In this document: piece by piece, positions 63,277 through 64,000 of the stretch
How the letters are laid out: each line of letters opens with the position of its first letter
Numbering within the stretch: the stretch's first letter is position 1
Source of the DNA: Alishewanella aestuarii B11
GTDB lineage: Bacteria > Pseudomonadota > Gammaproteobacteria > Enterobacterales > Alteromonadaceae
Length of the DNA: 64,000 nt
NCBI RefSeq assembly: GCF_000280055.1
Contig: NZ_ALAB01000005.1
Span: 1-64,000, forward strand
Direction of reading: 5' to 3'
Program-made: the position numbers and the translations under genes
Notes under the pieces: model-generated
Databases searched by the model: none
Told to the model about the DNA's origin: nothing
The model's input: the letters and a program-made list of their open reading frames with translations, nothing else

Positions 63277-64000
63277 ATGCGCCTGTTGCTGTCTAAGCGA
63301 CAGATCCTGGCCAAGGTGTCGCTGTATTACGGTGCAGCCGCCTTTGCCGGCCTGTTGTTTGGCCATCTGTTATTGGCTTTGTTGCTGATGACCCTTGGCC
63401 ACCTGCTGTGGCAATACAAACATATCTTTCTGCTTGATAAGTGGCTGTGGCGCGATCGTAAACTGACGCCACCGGCTGGTGATGGCAGCTGGCAGCAAAT
63501 CTTCGACGGTATTTATTTCCAGCAGCGGCGGGAGCGGCGTAAACGCAAAGAATTACGAACTCTGGTACGGCGCTTTCGCGACGGCGCGGAAGCACTGCCG
63601 GAGGCCGTGGTGGTGCTGAATGAAGACTGGAATATTATCTGGTGTAATAAGTTAGCCCAGCTGTTGGTTGGCCTGCGTTGGCCCAGCGACGAAGGGCAGC
63701 GGATTGATAACCTGATCCGCTCACCGGAGTTTCATCAGTATCTGAAGCAGCGCAACTTTCAGCAGCCGCTGGAAGTGATGTCACCGACCACGTCCAGCAT
63801 TATGCTGGAATGTAAAATGATGCCTTATGGCAAGGCGCAGTTTCTGTTGATTGTCCGCGATATTACCCAGCTGAAGCAGCTGGAGCAAATTCGCAAAGAC
63901 TTTGTTGCCAATGTCTCGCACGAGTTGCGCACGCCGCTGACGGTGCTGCAGGGCTATCTGGAAATGATGGATGGCAGTGCCCAGCCGGCAGCGCCGATCT
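63277..64000 (+). CDS. phoR: Phosphate regulon sensor kinase PhoR, 5' part
   Basis: Open to the right edge: 241 codons visible of about 430. Two N-terminal membrane helices (about 16-31 and 33-47), a PhoR-type linker (RRERRKRKELRTLVRRFRDG), a PAS domain (ALPEAVVVLNEDWNIIWCNK) and the HisKA motif FVANVSHELRTPLTVLQGYL with the phospho-acceptor His. The ATPase domain lies outside. Forms the phoBR operon. Confidence 0.95.
   Translation, partial: MRLLLSKRQILAKVSLYYGAAAFAGLLFGHLLLALLLMTLGHLLWQYKHIFLLDKWLWRDRKLTPPAGDGSWQQIFDGIYFQQRRERRKRKELRTLVRRFRDGAEALPEAVVVLNEDWNIIWCNKLAQLLVGLRWPSDEGQRIDNLIRSPEFHQYLKQRNFQQPLEVMSPTTSSIMLECKMMPYGKAQFLLIVRDITQLKQLEQIRKDFVANVSHELRTPLTVLQGYLEMMDGSAQPAAPI

Overview
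The window comes from the chromosome of a gammaproteobacterium. Gene order and gene content fit the Alteromonadales-type Rheinheimera / Arsukibacterium / Alishewanella group: kbl-tdh, glpE-glpG, ubiC-ubiA, ftsY-ftsE-ftsX-rpoH, gpmI-envC-yibQ, secB-gpsA, cpxRA facing cpxP, glnA-ntrBC-typA and pst-phoBR are all present, together with a high-potential iron-sulfur protein and very Gln-rich proteins. The genus is inferred from this content, not proven. Most of the window is housekeeping DNA; the accessory content sits in small islands between conserved operons. I saw no tRNA, rRNA, CRISPR array or prophage.

Layout. 1-826 is the end of an IS66-family element that has cut a HlyD/CvaA-type export adaptor gene (823-1158). 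1304-7491 holds a CrbS/MxtR-type symporter-histidine kinase hybrid, a 3-hydroxybutyrate dehydrogenase and an AbgT transporter. 7652-12091 carries sapC-like, coaD, a TetR regulator and the threonine-degradation pair kbl-tdh. 12100-16679 (minus strand) is the most interesting accessory locus: dusC, a methyltransferase closely resembling split-borosin peptide-backbone N-methyltransferases, a GNAT acetyltransferase, an 89-residue candidate precursor peptide, and a diguanylate cyclase that starts 3 bp after the peptide gene. A frameshifted DUF2256 gene lies just upstream. 16688-29494 holds HDOD, M48/LemA, glpEG, a FliL-like orphan, ubiCA, several lipoproteins, a 75-bp-repeat coiled-coil protein and rsmD. 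29575-33481 is ftsYEX-rpoH with a perfect CIRCE operator in front of rpoH. 33540-45698 holds gpmI-envC-yibQ, yibN-grxC-secB-gpsA, a degenerate EAL protein, trmL, a lipase-like hydrolase and the Cpx envelope-stress system. 45719-50339 is ntrC-ntrB-DUF4124-glnA (nitrogen control), followed by typA, a DUF819 membrane protein, HiPIP and folM. 56203-64000 is a phosphate-starvation block: pstS, pstC, pstA, pstB, a porin, phoB and the start of phoR, with Pho-box-like sites before pstS, pstC, the porin and phoB.

Two signals stand out beyond the split-borosin locus. First, two intergenic elements of nearly equal size (23867-24132 and 62156-62422) fold into the same three-part architecture: a perfect outer inverted repeat of 24-25 bp plus two internal hairpin arms whose apical 5-nt loops are reverse complements of each other. 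The stems and loops differ almost completely in sequence between the two copies yet stay paired within each copy, which points to selection on structure. Second, the CIRCE palindrome (32565-32591) suggests that HrcA controls the heat-shock sigma factor here.
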